DNA from: Pyricularia pennisetigena
Lineage: Eukaryota > Ascomycota > Sordariomycetes > Magnaporthales > Pyriculariaceae
DNA length: 64,000 nt
Direction of reading: 5' to 3'
Assembly (NCBI RefSeq): GCF_004337985.1
Contig: NC_043742.1
Location: forward strand, 4,701,259 to 4,765,258
The notes beneath the pieces were generated by a model. It was not told the origin of the DNA, searched no databases, and was given only the letters and a program-made list of their open reading frames with translations. Shown piece by piece: positions 12,463-24,001 of this stretch. How positions within the stretch are numbered: the stretch's first letter is position 1; each line of letters opens with the position of its first letter. Position numbers and translations under genes: made by a program.

Positions 12463-13844
12463 ATGTCATCACACGACCGACGACACCAACTTCCTTCGCC
12501 AGGGAGCTTTGATTCCGAGGCCGGCAGCACCGCTGCGGGAGACCATGGGCCGCTGACCTCGCCTGCTGAATTCTACCCACCACCGCCGCCGCCGCCCCCG
12601 GAGTCTGTCGGGATCTCAATTCCCGAACCCCTCGAGGCCATGCCGGACCGCCTACGTACCATCTCGCCGCTGGAGAAGTGGGCTGCACACGCGACCTCGT
12701 CCCAGTTCAACGCGCTTTCCGGGGCTATCGGTGGCTTCACCTCGGGCGTCGTGGTCTGCCCGCTCGACGTGATCAAGACAAAATTGCAAGCGCAGGGTGG
12801 ATTCGCCGCCGTGCAAAAGGGGCGCCATGTTGGACACCACAGGGTATACTCGGGGCTTCTGGGCACCGGCAAGATGATATGGCGGGAGGAGGGCATCCGT
12901 GGCATGTACAGGGGCCTCGGACCGATAATATTAGGATACCTGCCGACATGGGCAGTCTGGTTCACAGTCTACAACAAGAGCAAGGAGTTCCTCGGGGAGC
13001 ATCACAGTACGCCAAGCTTCCGCCTCGATGCCTACGAGCACAAAGCCGTTTCTATCAAATTTGCTGACTTGACCCCGGGTTCCCCTTTGCAGAAAACTCA
13101 TTCATCGTCAACTTTTGGTCCTCGATCGTGGCCGGCGCGAGCAGCACGATCGTGACGAATCCCATATGGGTCATCAAGACACGGCTCATGTCACAATCGG
13201 CACGCGACCACATAAGAACGAGCTATTCACAGTTCCCTAAGGGGGCGAACACGCCGACGTCGCGACCAACGCTGCACTCTCCATGGCACTACAAGTCGAC
13301 ACTGGACGCAGCACGCAAGATGTATACGACCGAAGGCATCACATCTTTCTACTCGGGGTTGACCCCAGCCCTACTCGGCCTCACCCACGTCGCCGTGCAG
13401 TTCCCGGCATACGAGTTCCTCAAAACAAAATTTACCGGCCAGGGCATGGGCGCTGTGGCGGTAGACAAGGAAGGGCACCAGGCGTCCAACCAGTGGATGG
13501 GCGTCCTTGCCGCCACAATATTATCCAAAGTTCTCGCCAGCAGCGCGACGTATCCGCACGAGGTTATCCGCACCCGACTGCAGACGCAGCAGAAGCCCAT
13601 GGTCGGCAACGGAAGCAGCAACGGAGGCGCAGGGGTGCCGAGGTACCAGGGCATCGCGCGAACATTCAGAACGATTCTGCGCGAGGAGGGCTGGCGTGCC
13701 TTTTATGCCGGGATGGGCACGAACCTGATGCGAGCAGTTCCGGCGGCCACGGTGACGATGCTGACATACGAGTATGTCATGCGCAAGTTGAACCAAGCCA
13801 AGGTTGATGGGAAAATGCTTCTTGGTGAGGATGACCTGAGGTGA
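12463..13844 (+). CDS. NDT1: mitochondrial NAD+ carrier (Yia6/Ndt1-type, SLC25 family)
   Basis: Inner-membrane carrier expected to import NAD+ into mitochondria. Two exons, 12463-13006 and 13093-13844, with an 86-nt intron (donor GTACGC, acceptor TTGCAG) give 431 residues. The three carrier repeats each show the signature: PLDVIKTKLQ at 100-109, NPIWVIKTRL at 204-213 and YPHEVIRTRLQ at 335-345. Trp in the second signature is typical of the NAD+/pyrimidine/FAD branch, and LLGLTHVAVQFPAYE resembles yeast Yia6. The N-terminal ~75 residues are an extra Ser/Pro-rich tail with a run of eight prolines, common in filamentous fungi. A linker rich in Gly/Ser/Asn lies before the last repeat half. Pyrimidine nucleotide (Rim2-like) transport is the main alternative. 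Introns and both ends look sound. Confidence 0.9.
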
Positions 13845-14394
13845 TACACATGGCGGGTTATCTTCATGTTATTACGCACTTCAGCATGGCGAGAGATTTT
13901 GGGCTCTCCGTCACGGCTCCGTCATTGATCCGCACATCCTTTTTTTTTATTTTTTTTGGCGCCCCCATCCCGCCTAGGCATATAGTTATAGGTCCAGGGA
14001 GCTCTATGTATATATCGTCATATTTTACATGGCTCTCCGTGGCGCCAGACATCACCCCATACCCATCCCTTGCCTCTCTATTGCCCCATTATCAAGATTT
14101 GTATTCATCTCGGGACGATCACAGGCCAGGAGTGCTCCGCCGTTGTCGGCCGGAGTTCGAGTTATCTGCTGTCGCAGCTCGGAGACGGGAAAGCCCGAGA
14201 AATAAGCAGGCTTTCTTTTTTTTTTTTTATAAAAAAAAAGGGTCAGGGTGTTTGTCTTCAACCCTTCAGGATGTTTTTCGGCTCAAGTAAAACAAAATAG
14301 CAGCAATATCTCCTAGAATACTAGAAAGGAAAGAAAAACCGAATAGTCCACGTGCAAACCAATTAAATACCAGGCAAAAGTGTGGGCATGTGGC
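13845..14394. other. gene-free stretch between convergent genes
   Basis: Short spacer shared by the 3' UTRs of the carrier (+) and the small membrane protein (-). It contains T-runs near 13929-13949 and a T/A pair of runs near 14215-14239 that could form a weak hairpin. Nothing else recognisable. Confidence 0.5.
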
Positions 14395-14978
14395 CTACTT
14401 CTCAGGCGGTGCTGGCTCCTCCGGATAGGACGGGCGATTCCTCAGTTGGGCGTCGCGGTTCGACTTCTGCAATCGGGGAGATGCGGTTTCAGGGGTTAGT
14501 TGGTCTTTTTCTTGTCTTTGACAGCATGATGGCGGTGGCTTGTGACACAGAGATGATTCTATAGCCATCATATGGGGGAACAAGTAGAGAGAGAGAAAGG
14601 GACCAAGAGCCAAGCCACGGCCTTGATTTGTAACTTACAGCATTTGCCTTGGCCTGACGAATGGATGAGCGGGTATATCTGGAGGATGTGCGGTCGGTCC
14701 AGTTAGACGAATCTGAGTTGGATGAAGCAAAAAAAAAAAAGAGAAAAAAATAGAAAGAAAATAAAAATAATATGTATATGTACTGCCAGCCACGACGAGC
14801 TGTGCAGCATTTTCTTGCAATTGATCCCTTACGTGAACAGGAGGCACGCCATGGTGAAGGCCGCTGCAGGGGCCACGATAGTCTGAGCCCAAGGAGGTTA
14901 GAGACGCCTTTGTCTGGTTGCTCCAATTTATGACTGAATGCGATGAAACAAACGTACTCTGGGCGTGATGTTTGCCAT
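14395..14978 (-). CDS. small putative single-pass membrane protein, function unknown
   Basis: Four short exons, 14978-14958, 14882-14833, 14678-14639 and 14466-14395, splice in frame to exactly 61 codons (60 residues). Introns are 75, 154 and 172 nt with donors GTACGT, GTAAGG and GTAAGT and acceptors CTCAG, TCCAG and TGCAG. The product begins MANITPRTIVAPAAAF, has one hydrophobic helix at about 8-24 (through MACLLF), then a basic stretch SSIRQAKANAKSNRDAQLRNR and an acidic/proline-rich end. A short N-terminus, one helix and a basic flank fit a small mitochondrial or ER membrane protein such as a complex assembly factor or accessory subunit, but I do not recognise the family. No exon is long enough to stand out as a frame on its own. 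The consistency of four exons with good splice sites is the main support. Confidence 0.72.
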
Positions 14979-15618
14979 GTCTGGCTAGTTAACTGTTTTT
15001 CTTTCTTTCTTTCTTTAATTTTTTTTCTTTTCTTCTTTCTCGATTGGACAAATAAAGTGATACCAATCAGATGCGACTATGGATTCCATTCCGGTCGCGA
15101 ATGTGCAAAAATTGTAGAATTAGATCCATCCTATTCCTTCTTGTTCGTAAGGGATCGCTTGTACTTGATCGCCAAGTGCATATCGTATGATTTGAGGGTG
15201 GGTTTGCACGTGCTTCCTTCATTGTCACCATTCCCCACCAAAAATGCAGAACCGAACCAAAGCCTAGTCAACCTGCCTGTTGAAAAGAAAAGCCAACCAA
15301 TGAATATATCATTATTTTGACATTCGTATCGCTGTCTCGACATTTGTTCGAAATCAATGCAAATAACTAATCAAATCGCCATTGTCTGGAGTTGTTTAAC
15401 TGCAACGAAGAAAAGAAGAAAAAAAAAAAAAAAAGAAAAAAAGAACCAAGCCGAGACCATATCTAGAAGAGTGCCTATCTTTGCATACCTGAAACCAAAA
15501 GGTCGTAAAAAGCCAAAGCCAAAGACAAACTAACTATATGAGAAAACTTAAGCCAAACTAAACCAAACATAACCGTCCAAGTCATTATTCGTTAAATATG
15601 GAAAAAGACGTCATGAGA
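14979..15618. other. gene-free spacer with pyrimidine and A-rich tracts
   Basis: Upstream of the small membrane protein and downstream of the DUF3824 gene, both minus strand. Holds a (TTTC)n-like tract at about 14997-15040 and an A-rich run at about 15412-15442. No coding signal. Confidence 0.5.
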
Positions 15619-18600
15619 TCAGTCGTAACCTCTCCTCCTTCGCCTCTGCCCGCGATGATCTTCCCTCCAGTCCCCGGCGCCATACTCGACTGCCGCGCTG
15701 CCAACTTCTGATTCATCACCATCATCATCACCATCGTGCCGAGACCGCCGATCTCGTTCGTGTCTCCGATCCCTCCGCCCTCCGCCGTCACCGCCACGAG
15801 CTGTCTCGCCAATTAGTCCCTGACGACCATCGCCCCTGCCGAGGGTGGCACCAAGTATACCGCCCAGGATGCCCAACCAACCTCCTCTGCCTTCGAGCAA
15901 GCTGGTAATTTGCCTTGCCGTCCGCTCGACAGCCTCACTGTCCGTGCCGCCAACGGCCCATTGGCCTTGCATTTGCAGACCTCGACGTCGAGGACTGCGG
16001 TATTCAAACTCTCCACGACGTGAGCTCCACCGTGGTTGGCGAGGGCCATCATCGTAGAGCGGACGGCCCTCTGAGTCGAAACGATCAGGCAGCACTTCGA
16101 CCAAATCATCGTCTTCGGTATCCGAGTAGCGATCCTGACGATGACGGGGACGGTGAACCATGGCACCCTCCGAGTTAGAACGATGCCGTCGCGGCCTCGG
16201 CCCAACATCCACATAGTGTGAATCATTGTCGACGTCCTTCTTGCGAGGATACGAAGGGTGGTGTACGAGCTGTTGTTGGTCCGCAATCGTTTCGTCGCTC
16301 AGATCGCTATGCTCGCTAGCCTTATCACCTCCTTGACCCTCGTGGTGTTTTCTCAGGGTCTGAGACGACTTGGGACTGAGGGGAATGAAGACTACAGATT
16401 TTGAATGCTCTTGCCCCGAGCCAAGGGTTGCTCGGGATGGAGCTGCGATTGTGGTGTCGCTAAAGAAGGACGATGACGAAGATCGGGACAGGGAACGGGC
16501 ACGACGTTTTACACCATCTGCAGAGATTACAAGCACATCAGTTCAGGTTACAAGCCAGGTCGAGAACCACACAAGCACAGATTCGAGCTTATTCAAGTTG
16601 GTCATAACGCACCGGGGCGTTCAGTGTCCTTGGACAGGGGAACTTGACTCACGTGGTCGCCGTGGGGGTTCATCCCCCGAGGTGGAGGACCGGGAGGGAA
16701 CCCCATGGGCGGCGGTCCTGGTGCACTGTTGGACGGGCGCGGATCCATGGGATATGGCGGCGCTGCCGGAGGCATCCCTGCAGGAGGTGGTGGCATGCCT
16801 GTCGGGGTGGGCGCCGAGTTTGGAGGATAACCGCCGTAATCAGCTGGATGGTAGCCGCCGTAGTCGTTGAGGTTGGTCGAGGCAATGTTGGGATGGCTGG
16901 TGAAGCCAGGGCCAGCCGCGCCTGACATTGCTGGTCGAATGTACGCGCCGCCAGACGCATGTGGCGGTGATGGCGGGTGACTGTGGCCATGATAATGATC
17001 ATCGTAGCTGTCGTAGCCATCGTCCATCTCATCCTCATATCCTGCGCCCAGTGCATATTAGTTTCGTCAGTTCACCCGAGGGCACATTTGCAGCCAGGCA
17101 TCAAGCGGACCAGCCAGCAAGGATCACAATCGGCCGGCGTATCATCCCCCTTGCGGATGCTATATTCAGATTGAAGGGCGAGAAGGGAGTAAAGAAAACA
17201 ACAAAAACCTGTGCAAAATCGATGGGAGGGTCGAAGGTTACTACTCACTTCTACGTTCCCGGTCTCTGGCCCTCTCTTCTCGCTCCCTGTTTCGATCACG
17301 CTCTGGGCTAATGTGTCGGTCGTCAAAGCCAACGCGACTCCTGTTTCGCTGTCTGTCTCTGTCTCTGTCCCGGTCCCTATCTCGCTCTCGCATCTCGTCC
17401 TCACGTCGGCGCTCCTCTTCCTCCTCACGCTCCTTGGACTTCTCTCTCCGCTTCTGTATCCCCTTCAGGCCGATGGCAGCAGCCGCGGCGCCGGCCCCGG
17501 CAGCGGCCATCTCCCTCAGGCGGCTCTTACTCCTCTTCTTCTCGGGCTTCTTTTCGTCTTGGTCGCTGTCGGAGTAACTCGATCGACGGCCGCGATGACG
17601 ACGCCGGCCGTCGTGATCCTCGCTCGCCGAGTCATAGCCGCCGCCAGCCCCTCTGCGGCGCGCTTCCGGCACGACCGGGTTGTTGCCGTACTCAACCATA
17701 CCTAGCTCGGAGTCAGCTCTCGAGGAGTCGTTGTGGGGGAGGGGGGGCAGTCTGGCGCGGGCGTTGGACCTGCTGTGGGACCGCGAACGCCGTCTGCGGT
17801 CGCGGTCATATGACCAATCCGAGCTCAAGCTTCTGCTTCGGCTCCTGCGGTTCTCTGCTGCGACGGATCGCGAACGCTCGCGCTCCTTCTTCTCCTGGTG
17901 CTTGTCGTATAACTTCTTGGCTGCTCCGCCGGCGAGCCCCGCCGCCACAATCTCGGCACCGGTGCGCAGGCGTGAACGTGACCGATGACGAGGCGATCTG
18001 CTGCGGCTTCGGCTTCGGCTTCGGCTGCGGCTGTGACTGCGGGCGCGGGACTTGTCTCGCAGATGCTTGACTAAACCTGCAACTGCGGCAGTGCCGGCTG
18101 CGGCTTTGGCTACGCTTGCTGCACGACTGCGGCTGCGGGACCGGGTGCGCGATCGGGAGCGAGACGAGTAGTACTCCTCAGAATAGCCCCGACGAAGGCT
18201 GCGTCCACGGCTAGCTTCTTCCTTTTCAACCTTGGAGGTCTGGTAGTACTTTGCAGCTCCAGCCACAGCAAGGGCGGCTGCCGCAAGACCCAATCCTGTC
18301 TTGAGCTTGGAGTGGCGATCATCATCCCGACCTCGTGAGCGCGAGCGAGACCGCGATCGTCCACGGCCATCTTCACCGTAATGCTCGTTGTACGCGCTTC
18401 GTGCGCGCTTGAAAACTTCGGTTCCGAGCGCTCCGAGCGCAGCGCCGGCAATGACCTTGCGACCGCGGTTCTCCTGGAGCCCGCCATCACCAGATCGCCT
18501 GGTTGCAAGAAGCGCCGCGGCACCAGCACCAGCCAGGGCGCCCTCGGCTAGATGACGCTTGCGGTGGTGGTCCGCGCTACTGCTACGCTCACGGACGATC

Positions 18601-19604
18601 GTCTTCTTCTTCACGTAGTACTCCTCGTCGTCGTCACTGTACTCGCGGCGATCTCGTTCCCTGCGACGGTCGTAGCGCTCCATGGCGTACTCCTCCTGGC
18701 GTTCACGGCCGCGGTACAGACCGACCTCGCGACGGCGGTAGTACTCATCGTCGTCCCTCCAGCGCCGCTCATCGCGGATAACCAAGGGCGCCGGGGCAGG
18801 GGCCTCCTGGACGATGATCTTCTGCTCTGGTGCGCGCTGGCGGATCACGATAGGAGGCATCGCCGGCGCTGGCTCGTAATATTCTGTTTCCTTGCGGTAG
18901 CGCTCGACCTCTCCATACGGCTCATCTCTCCGCTCCTCCACGTGGCGCTCGAGGCGCATCTCGCCGTCTTCGCGGCGTTCGACACGCTTCTCGATGCGGA
19001 GTTCGGTCTCGTCCCGATCCCAGCCGGCGCGCGACTGTCTGTCCCAGTCGCGCTCGCGAGGGGAAAGCGGCTGGTCATCGCCACGCTCAACGATTTTCCT
19101 CTCGACGCGCGACCTGACCTCAGGGCCGAGGGGGTCGCCTGGCTCGTGCTCGATGCGCTCGACGACCTGGCGGCTGGTCCGGTCACCGCGATCCCTGTCG
19201 TATTCGCGAGACTCCTTGTAGATCTCAACATCGTCTGCCACACCATCTCCGTCGTAGTCGCGCTTGGTAACATGCTTGTGTTCGACCATGGTATTGCGCG
19301 GACTCGACTCAAATGCTGAGCGGGGTCGCTCGGGTACGTAGGACCGGCCACGTGGTCCGTCGATGTCGAGCAGGTCTCGCTCCGACCGGCCGGCGTAGCC
19401 CGAGAAGCGCGAGCGCCGGTCGTCATCGATGTCCTCGATGCGCTCTATCCGCTCTACACGCTCGACGCGGGAACCCGGGTTCACCTTGTAACGGTGCACC
19501 GTGGTCCTGCTGCCATAATGCCTGTCGTCAAACTCGTCGTCCGAGGGCGACCGGTCCCGCACGTGGTATGTGCGGGACTCTTTGTAGACTCCTTCAGGAG
19601 CCAT
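15619..19604 (-). CDS. arginine-rich low-complexity protein with glycine-zipper-like segments (DUF3824-type)
   Basis: Three exons, 19604-17249, 17041-16613 and 16517-15619, separated by introns of 207 and 95 nt, encode 1,227 residues. The second exon needs the GTGCGT donor at 16612; the nearer GTGAGT site at 16652 would bring in a stop. The first ~780 residues are charged and RS/RE/RD-rich, with VERIER-type repeats, long Ser-Arg dipeptide runs near 430-470 and 520-560, and several Ala/Gly-rich helices (for example EGALAGAGAAALLA, AGAALGALG and AAGAGAAAAAIG) of the kind that mark fungal DUF3824 proteins. A Pro/Gly/Tyr-rich middle follows, then another Arg/Asp-rich tail with GGILGATLG. Function is unknown; SR runs suggest, but do not show, an RNA-linked or condensate-forming role. 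Long antisense frames over this gene are composition artefacts. Confidence 0.85.
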
Positions 19605-20173
19605 CTGTGATTATTTTCTGTCGCGGCCGCTCTCAACTCTATCGCGCTTCTGGTGAAGTTGTTAGACTCAAAGTGTTGAAGCGATGATCGACGTAAGCAA
19701 GGCAGGTAGGAATTACGTACGCTAACGCGCGGTGAAAAAAAGAAGGCGTTTCTTACAATGACAAAAAAACAAAATAAAAAAATAAAAAACAAAAATATAA
19801 TCGAAATCGCAAGATTTCAAGATATCACCAAAGTATGTACCTTGGGTGTATAATCAATGTGTATCGATTGTCACTAACGGGGACAGTTGAGAGAGGACGG
19901 ACGGGACTGCTAAAAGCGCCAGTGACGTGATGGAGGGGGAACAGCTGGCGCGGGCAGGCGGAGACGAGAGGAATGGAATTCAAGAGGGTCAGGAGGGGGT
20001 GGGTAAGCGATGGAGACAAAACCCCAAGTCCCGGCCAAGATTTTATGGACTTGGAGCAGGGTATGGTGGTGGCAGGGCAGGCAGAGCTTAATAAGGTACG
20101 AGGTTCATAAAATAACGTATGTCACTTTACTTTAGCGATGGGGGCAGGACACGGGACTACTACTACTGTAACA

Positions 20174-20194
20174 TGTATGTACGATGTACATACA
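20174..20194. repeat. perfect inverted repeat, 9-bp arms, 3-nt loop
   Basis: TGTATGTAC at 20174-20182 and GTACATACA at 20186-20194 are exact reverse complements around GAT. It lies about 570 nt upstream of the DUF3824 gene start. Could be a dimeric factor site or a chance palindrome. Confidence 0.6.
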
Positions 20195-20948
20195 GTACAC
20201 AGCCCGACTGATTGATGAGCGACCCAACCATTCAGGCATTCGGGTCAAGTGCTGTGCATGTCGGCTGGTCTGGCGCCAGGTCAGAGCAAGTCAGGCTGTC
20301 AAGGATCCATGTCTTTCTGTAGGTCATGATTGCGAACAAGGCGTGTAATCCTAACCAGCTTTTCCTATACAGACGTCTTTAAGACATTGCTCTTCTACAT
20401 ATTTAGCCTTTACTGTTAGGACCAGGTCTGGTCCCTTTGGACCTCTAATTTCCCGTACCCGCCGCTTTCCTTATTTCCTGAGACGGAATGAAAGAATTGG
20501 TCGGAAACGCACATGGAGATCATCCGAGTCTGTGGGTGATTCTACAGTACTCTGTACTTTTCAGCACAAAGGCGGGGCGGGCGCATTTGGTTGTGCTGTT
20601 TTTGGGGCTGTGTACCTTATCGTACGCAGTAGGTACCTAAAGCTATGCAGAAGTAAGCCAATTCTAGAAGTACCTGCTGTTGCCAGTAGCCATAACCGGC
20701 TTGCCGTGCACACTACCAGAAAATCCTGTTCTATTTGTTCTACCTACTAGCCTGGACTAGTCCGAGTGACTTGACTTTTTGATCGCTGCAGTAGCATCAA
20801 TAACATCACATTGCATCGCATGCGTGTCTCTCTTTGGAACACAGGTTTTTCTTTCCGCCTTCTTCTCAAGCCCCAGTCGTTGTGTCGTTTCGAGGAGCTT
20901 CTACCGTGTTTGGAACTTGGAATGTCATCGACTTTTTTTTTTTTTTTT

Positions 20949-21623
20949 NNNNNNNNNNNNNNNNNNNNNNNNNNNNNNNNNNNNNNNNNNNNNNNNNNNN
21001 NNNNNNNNNNNNNNNNNNNNNNNNNNNNNNNNNNNNNNNNNNNNNNNNNNNNNNNNNNNNNNNNNNNNNNNNNNNNNNNNNNNNNNNNNNNNNNNNNNNN
21101 NNNNNNNNNNNNNNNNNNNNNNNNNNNNNNNNNNNNNNNNNNNNNNNNNNNNNNNNNNNNNNNNNNNNNNNNNNNNNNNNNNNNNNNNNNNNNNNNNNNN
21201 NNNNNNNNNNNNNNNNNNNNNNNNNNNNNNNNNNNNNNNNNNNNNNNNNNNNNNNNNNNNNNNNNNNNNNNNNNNNNNNNNNNNNNNNNNNNNNNNNNNN
21301 NNNNNNNNNNNNNNNNNNNNNNNNNNNNNNNNNNNNNNNNNNNNNNNNNNNNNNNNNNNNNNNNNNNNNNNNNNNNNNNNNNNNNNNNNNNNNNNNNNNN
21401 NNNNNNNNNNNNNNNNNNNNNNNNNNNNNNNNNNNNNNNNNNNNNNNNNNNNNNNNNNNNNNNNNNNNNNNNNNNNNNNNNNNNNNNNNNNNNNNNNNNN
21501 NNNNNNNNNNNNNNNNNNNNNNNNNNNNNNNNNNNNNNNNNNNNNNNNNNNNNNNNNNNNNNNNNNNNNNNNNNNNNNNNNNNNNNNNNNNNNNNNNNNN
21601 NNNNNNNNNNNNNNNNNNNNNNN
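20949..21623. other. assembly gap (675 N)
   Basis: Unknown bases flanked by T16 (20933-20948) on the left and T20 (21624-21643) on the right. Frames drawn across it are meaningless. Confidence 0.99.
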
Positions 21624-22249
21624 TTTTTTTTTTTTTTTTTTTTGTTAGTGTCCCCTCTTCTCAACAAATTGGGCGTTAACCTTTTAACGTCAACCCTGAC
21701 GAAATTACGTCAGTGTGGATTATACTCAACTCTATCTCTTGTAGAGCTTTAGGCTCTGCTTTACCAAGGTATTATGTTAATGTAATTTGCACATATAGCC
21801 CGAGTGATTGGCGACAACACAGGACAGCTGCCTGGTTTTGTCTTACTGTCTTTCTCACGTCAACCAAAAGTCGAAATCGACCACCTCCTTTTCCCCTTTG
21901 GAAACAGTCCAACTTTCGAAATGAGCACCAAAGCTCCTCCTGGTTTTACCAACCATCGCCGGAACAAGTGTCTCTTGGTTGGCCATATCTACGTAGTAAC
22001 GGGTTAGGCAATGGTCACTTCACGTTTGAACATTCTTCTGATTAAAAGACGCAAAACAGAAACGCAATGCCTTCATTGAATTCATCGTGGCTAGCAGATG
22101 GTGCTATACTAGGTAAATAAAAATTCAACCCGTGACCTATCAAGACACGCAGATTACAGCCCAATCCGAACCTGGCTCAAACCATCACGCAAACCCAAAA
22201 CAAGCTATACAAGTTGACATGCTACATAAAAAAAAAACACCAAAAAATA

Positions 22250-24001
22250 TCAATCATTATTACGCATGCCAGTCGGCTTGTCTTTGGCGAGAGACTTGGC
22301 TTCCTCCTTAGGCTCCATCCCCGCCGTGCCTACGTCCTGCCGGTGCAAGTCATAGTCGTCGGAGCCAGTAGAGCTAGAAAATGGAGTATCTTCACTCTTT
22401 TCGTCACTCGTTGCATTGTTCTCGTTAGGCCGAGGCGAGTACGGAGGAGAAGGTGACCGAGGTACCAAGGGAGGTACTGAAAGAATGGGTCCAAACATGG
22501 GCACGTGAATCGAGCCAAGTGACGTCGGAGTGGTCAGGTTGGAGTACGCATTAGGCTGTGGGGGAGGCGGCCCGTAAGATGACAGAGGCGGGGAGAAATG
22601 ACGATAGGAGCTTGGAGACGGCGGCCATGACACAGACGGAGGGTTCAGCTGAAGAGGAAGGAAGGCCTCGAAATGATTGGGAGGTGGCGATGGTCGAAAA
22701 TTCTCAAACATTGTGGGGGAATGTGGCATCGGCCCAGGTGGCGTGGGTGTTGCGCGGTATGTCGGCGGTGGTCCAGGATGCCAGCAGCGTGGACGAGCAG
22801 GGACTGGGGGAGGAGGAAGGTTGGGGAGTGAGCAAGGTGCATGGTGCGGCGGAAACCAAGTATCTTGCTGAAGCCCGCTTTCCAAGGGTCCCGGCGGAAG
22901 AGACTCCAGAGGTGGCTGAATACTGAAAGCATCGAACCGGGGGGCCTGTGAGAGGAATGGTGCTGAGGGTACCGGCGGCGACGGATCACGGTGTCTGATG
23001 ATGGGACGAGGGAAAGACCGGCGACTCCCTCTATTGGATTGGGCCGGATCAAAAAAGTCGCCTCGCTCTCTGGACAGGGCCTCCTTCTCCTGCATTGACT
23101 GCTCATCGTCGACGGCACGCCATGGATTCGTGTACCTCGCGTACAGAGGAATACCGCCGGGCTCGTGTCTCGTCTCGCGGCCAAGTATGACGACGAAGAA
23201 TTCAGTCTCGCGACTACGGGCGTTGTCCTTCCACCACCTGAGGCGGTGCCGTCTAGCTGGAGTAGGCTTTGTGGATGCAAAGCGAGGACAGAGCTGCTCC
23301 TGCAACATGGCCACAGTCCATATGCGCTCGCGCTCGGACGAGCTGGAATGGCGGCTTCTGTCCTGAAGCAGATACGAGAGCTCATCCTGAAGAGATTTCC
23401 GGCATTTGGAAATGCGGTTATCAATGTGCTCATCATAGCTTGGCCGCCAAGTGGCTCGCCTCAAGATGCGACGTATGGGGAGGCACCCGGTGCTGCTGCG
23501 ATGAGCGCCATGGTACTCGTCCAGCGCAGCAAGATGCATCTCTGCAAGCTCCTGCTGCGAGTGGCTAGTCGGTGCGACACGGACATTGTGAGAATCATTG
23601 TCGTCCTGAGGAACATACACAGTCCATCCCTCGTAGACAGCCTGGGTAGGATCCATGTCTTGTGGAAGGCGGCTTTTAACGAGTTAGTCGGTGACTGACC
23701 GAGTTGAGGCGCGGCAGCAAAGAAGGATGGATAGTGGGCTTCTATGTAGATGCAGAGTGGAATACCAGGCTTACAATGGTAGTCGACGTTGAGCTGGGTC
23801 GCGGTAGAAACCTCCCATCCGAAATGACGAATAATATGACCCCCAGCTTGATTGATCAATACCACTGGCATCAGACTCGGCGTCACTGCCATCGGAGTCG
23901 CCGTATGCCGGGCGGAACCTATCGGCCTCTGAGTAAAACCGTATACTGTCACTGGCCCGGTTGTTCTGAGCATACTCTGGGCATCTTATGTTCTGTTCCA
24001 T
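22250..24001 (-). CDS. proline-rich protein of unknown function
   Basis: I read two exons, 24001-23775 and 23672-22250, joined over a 102-nt intron (donor GTAAGC, acceptor TTAAAAG, with a CGACTAAC branch-like site just upstream), giving 549 residues. The first exon encodes an acidic Ser/Asp/Tyr-rich start (MEQNIRCPEYAQNN). The second contains a folded-looking segment of about residues 85-270 with DELSYLLQDRSR, RWWKDNARSRETEFFVVILGRE and GIPLYARYTNPWRAVDDE, then a long Pro/Ser-rich tail and an acidic end. I do not recognise the family. The GIPLYARYTNPW segment looks like a conserved core rather than chance coding, but no catalytic motif is evident. The upstream exon and its acceptor are less certain than the main exon. 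Confidence 0.65.

Larger units (their letters stand above)
19605..22249. other. gene-free stretch containing an assembly gap
   Basis: Upstream of the DUF3824 gene and downstream of the proline-rich gene. Contains a palindrome at 20174-20194 and 675 unknown bases at 20949-21623 bounded by T-runs. No supported gene in the known sequence; a short gene inside the gap cannot be excluded. Confidence 0.5.

Noticed and set aside
11882..12556. 224-codon plus-strand frame before the NAD+ carrier
   Set aside because: Composition is Ser/Pro/His-rich from C-rich leader sequence and it runs into the carrier start out of frame.
16613..16652. GTGAGT donor at 16652 for the second intron of the DUF3824 gene
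   Set aside because: Joining it to the acceptor at 16518 gives a stop at once; the GTGCGT donor at 16612 keeps the frame open.
18552..19319. 255-codon plus-strand frame
   Set aside because: Antisense to the DUF3824 exon; its Leu/Val/Arg-rich content follows from the sense Arg/Glu/Asp codons.
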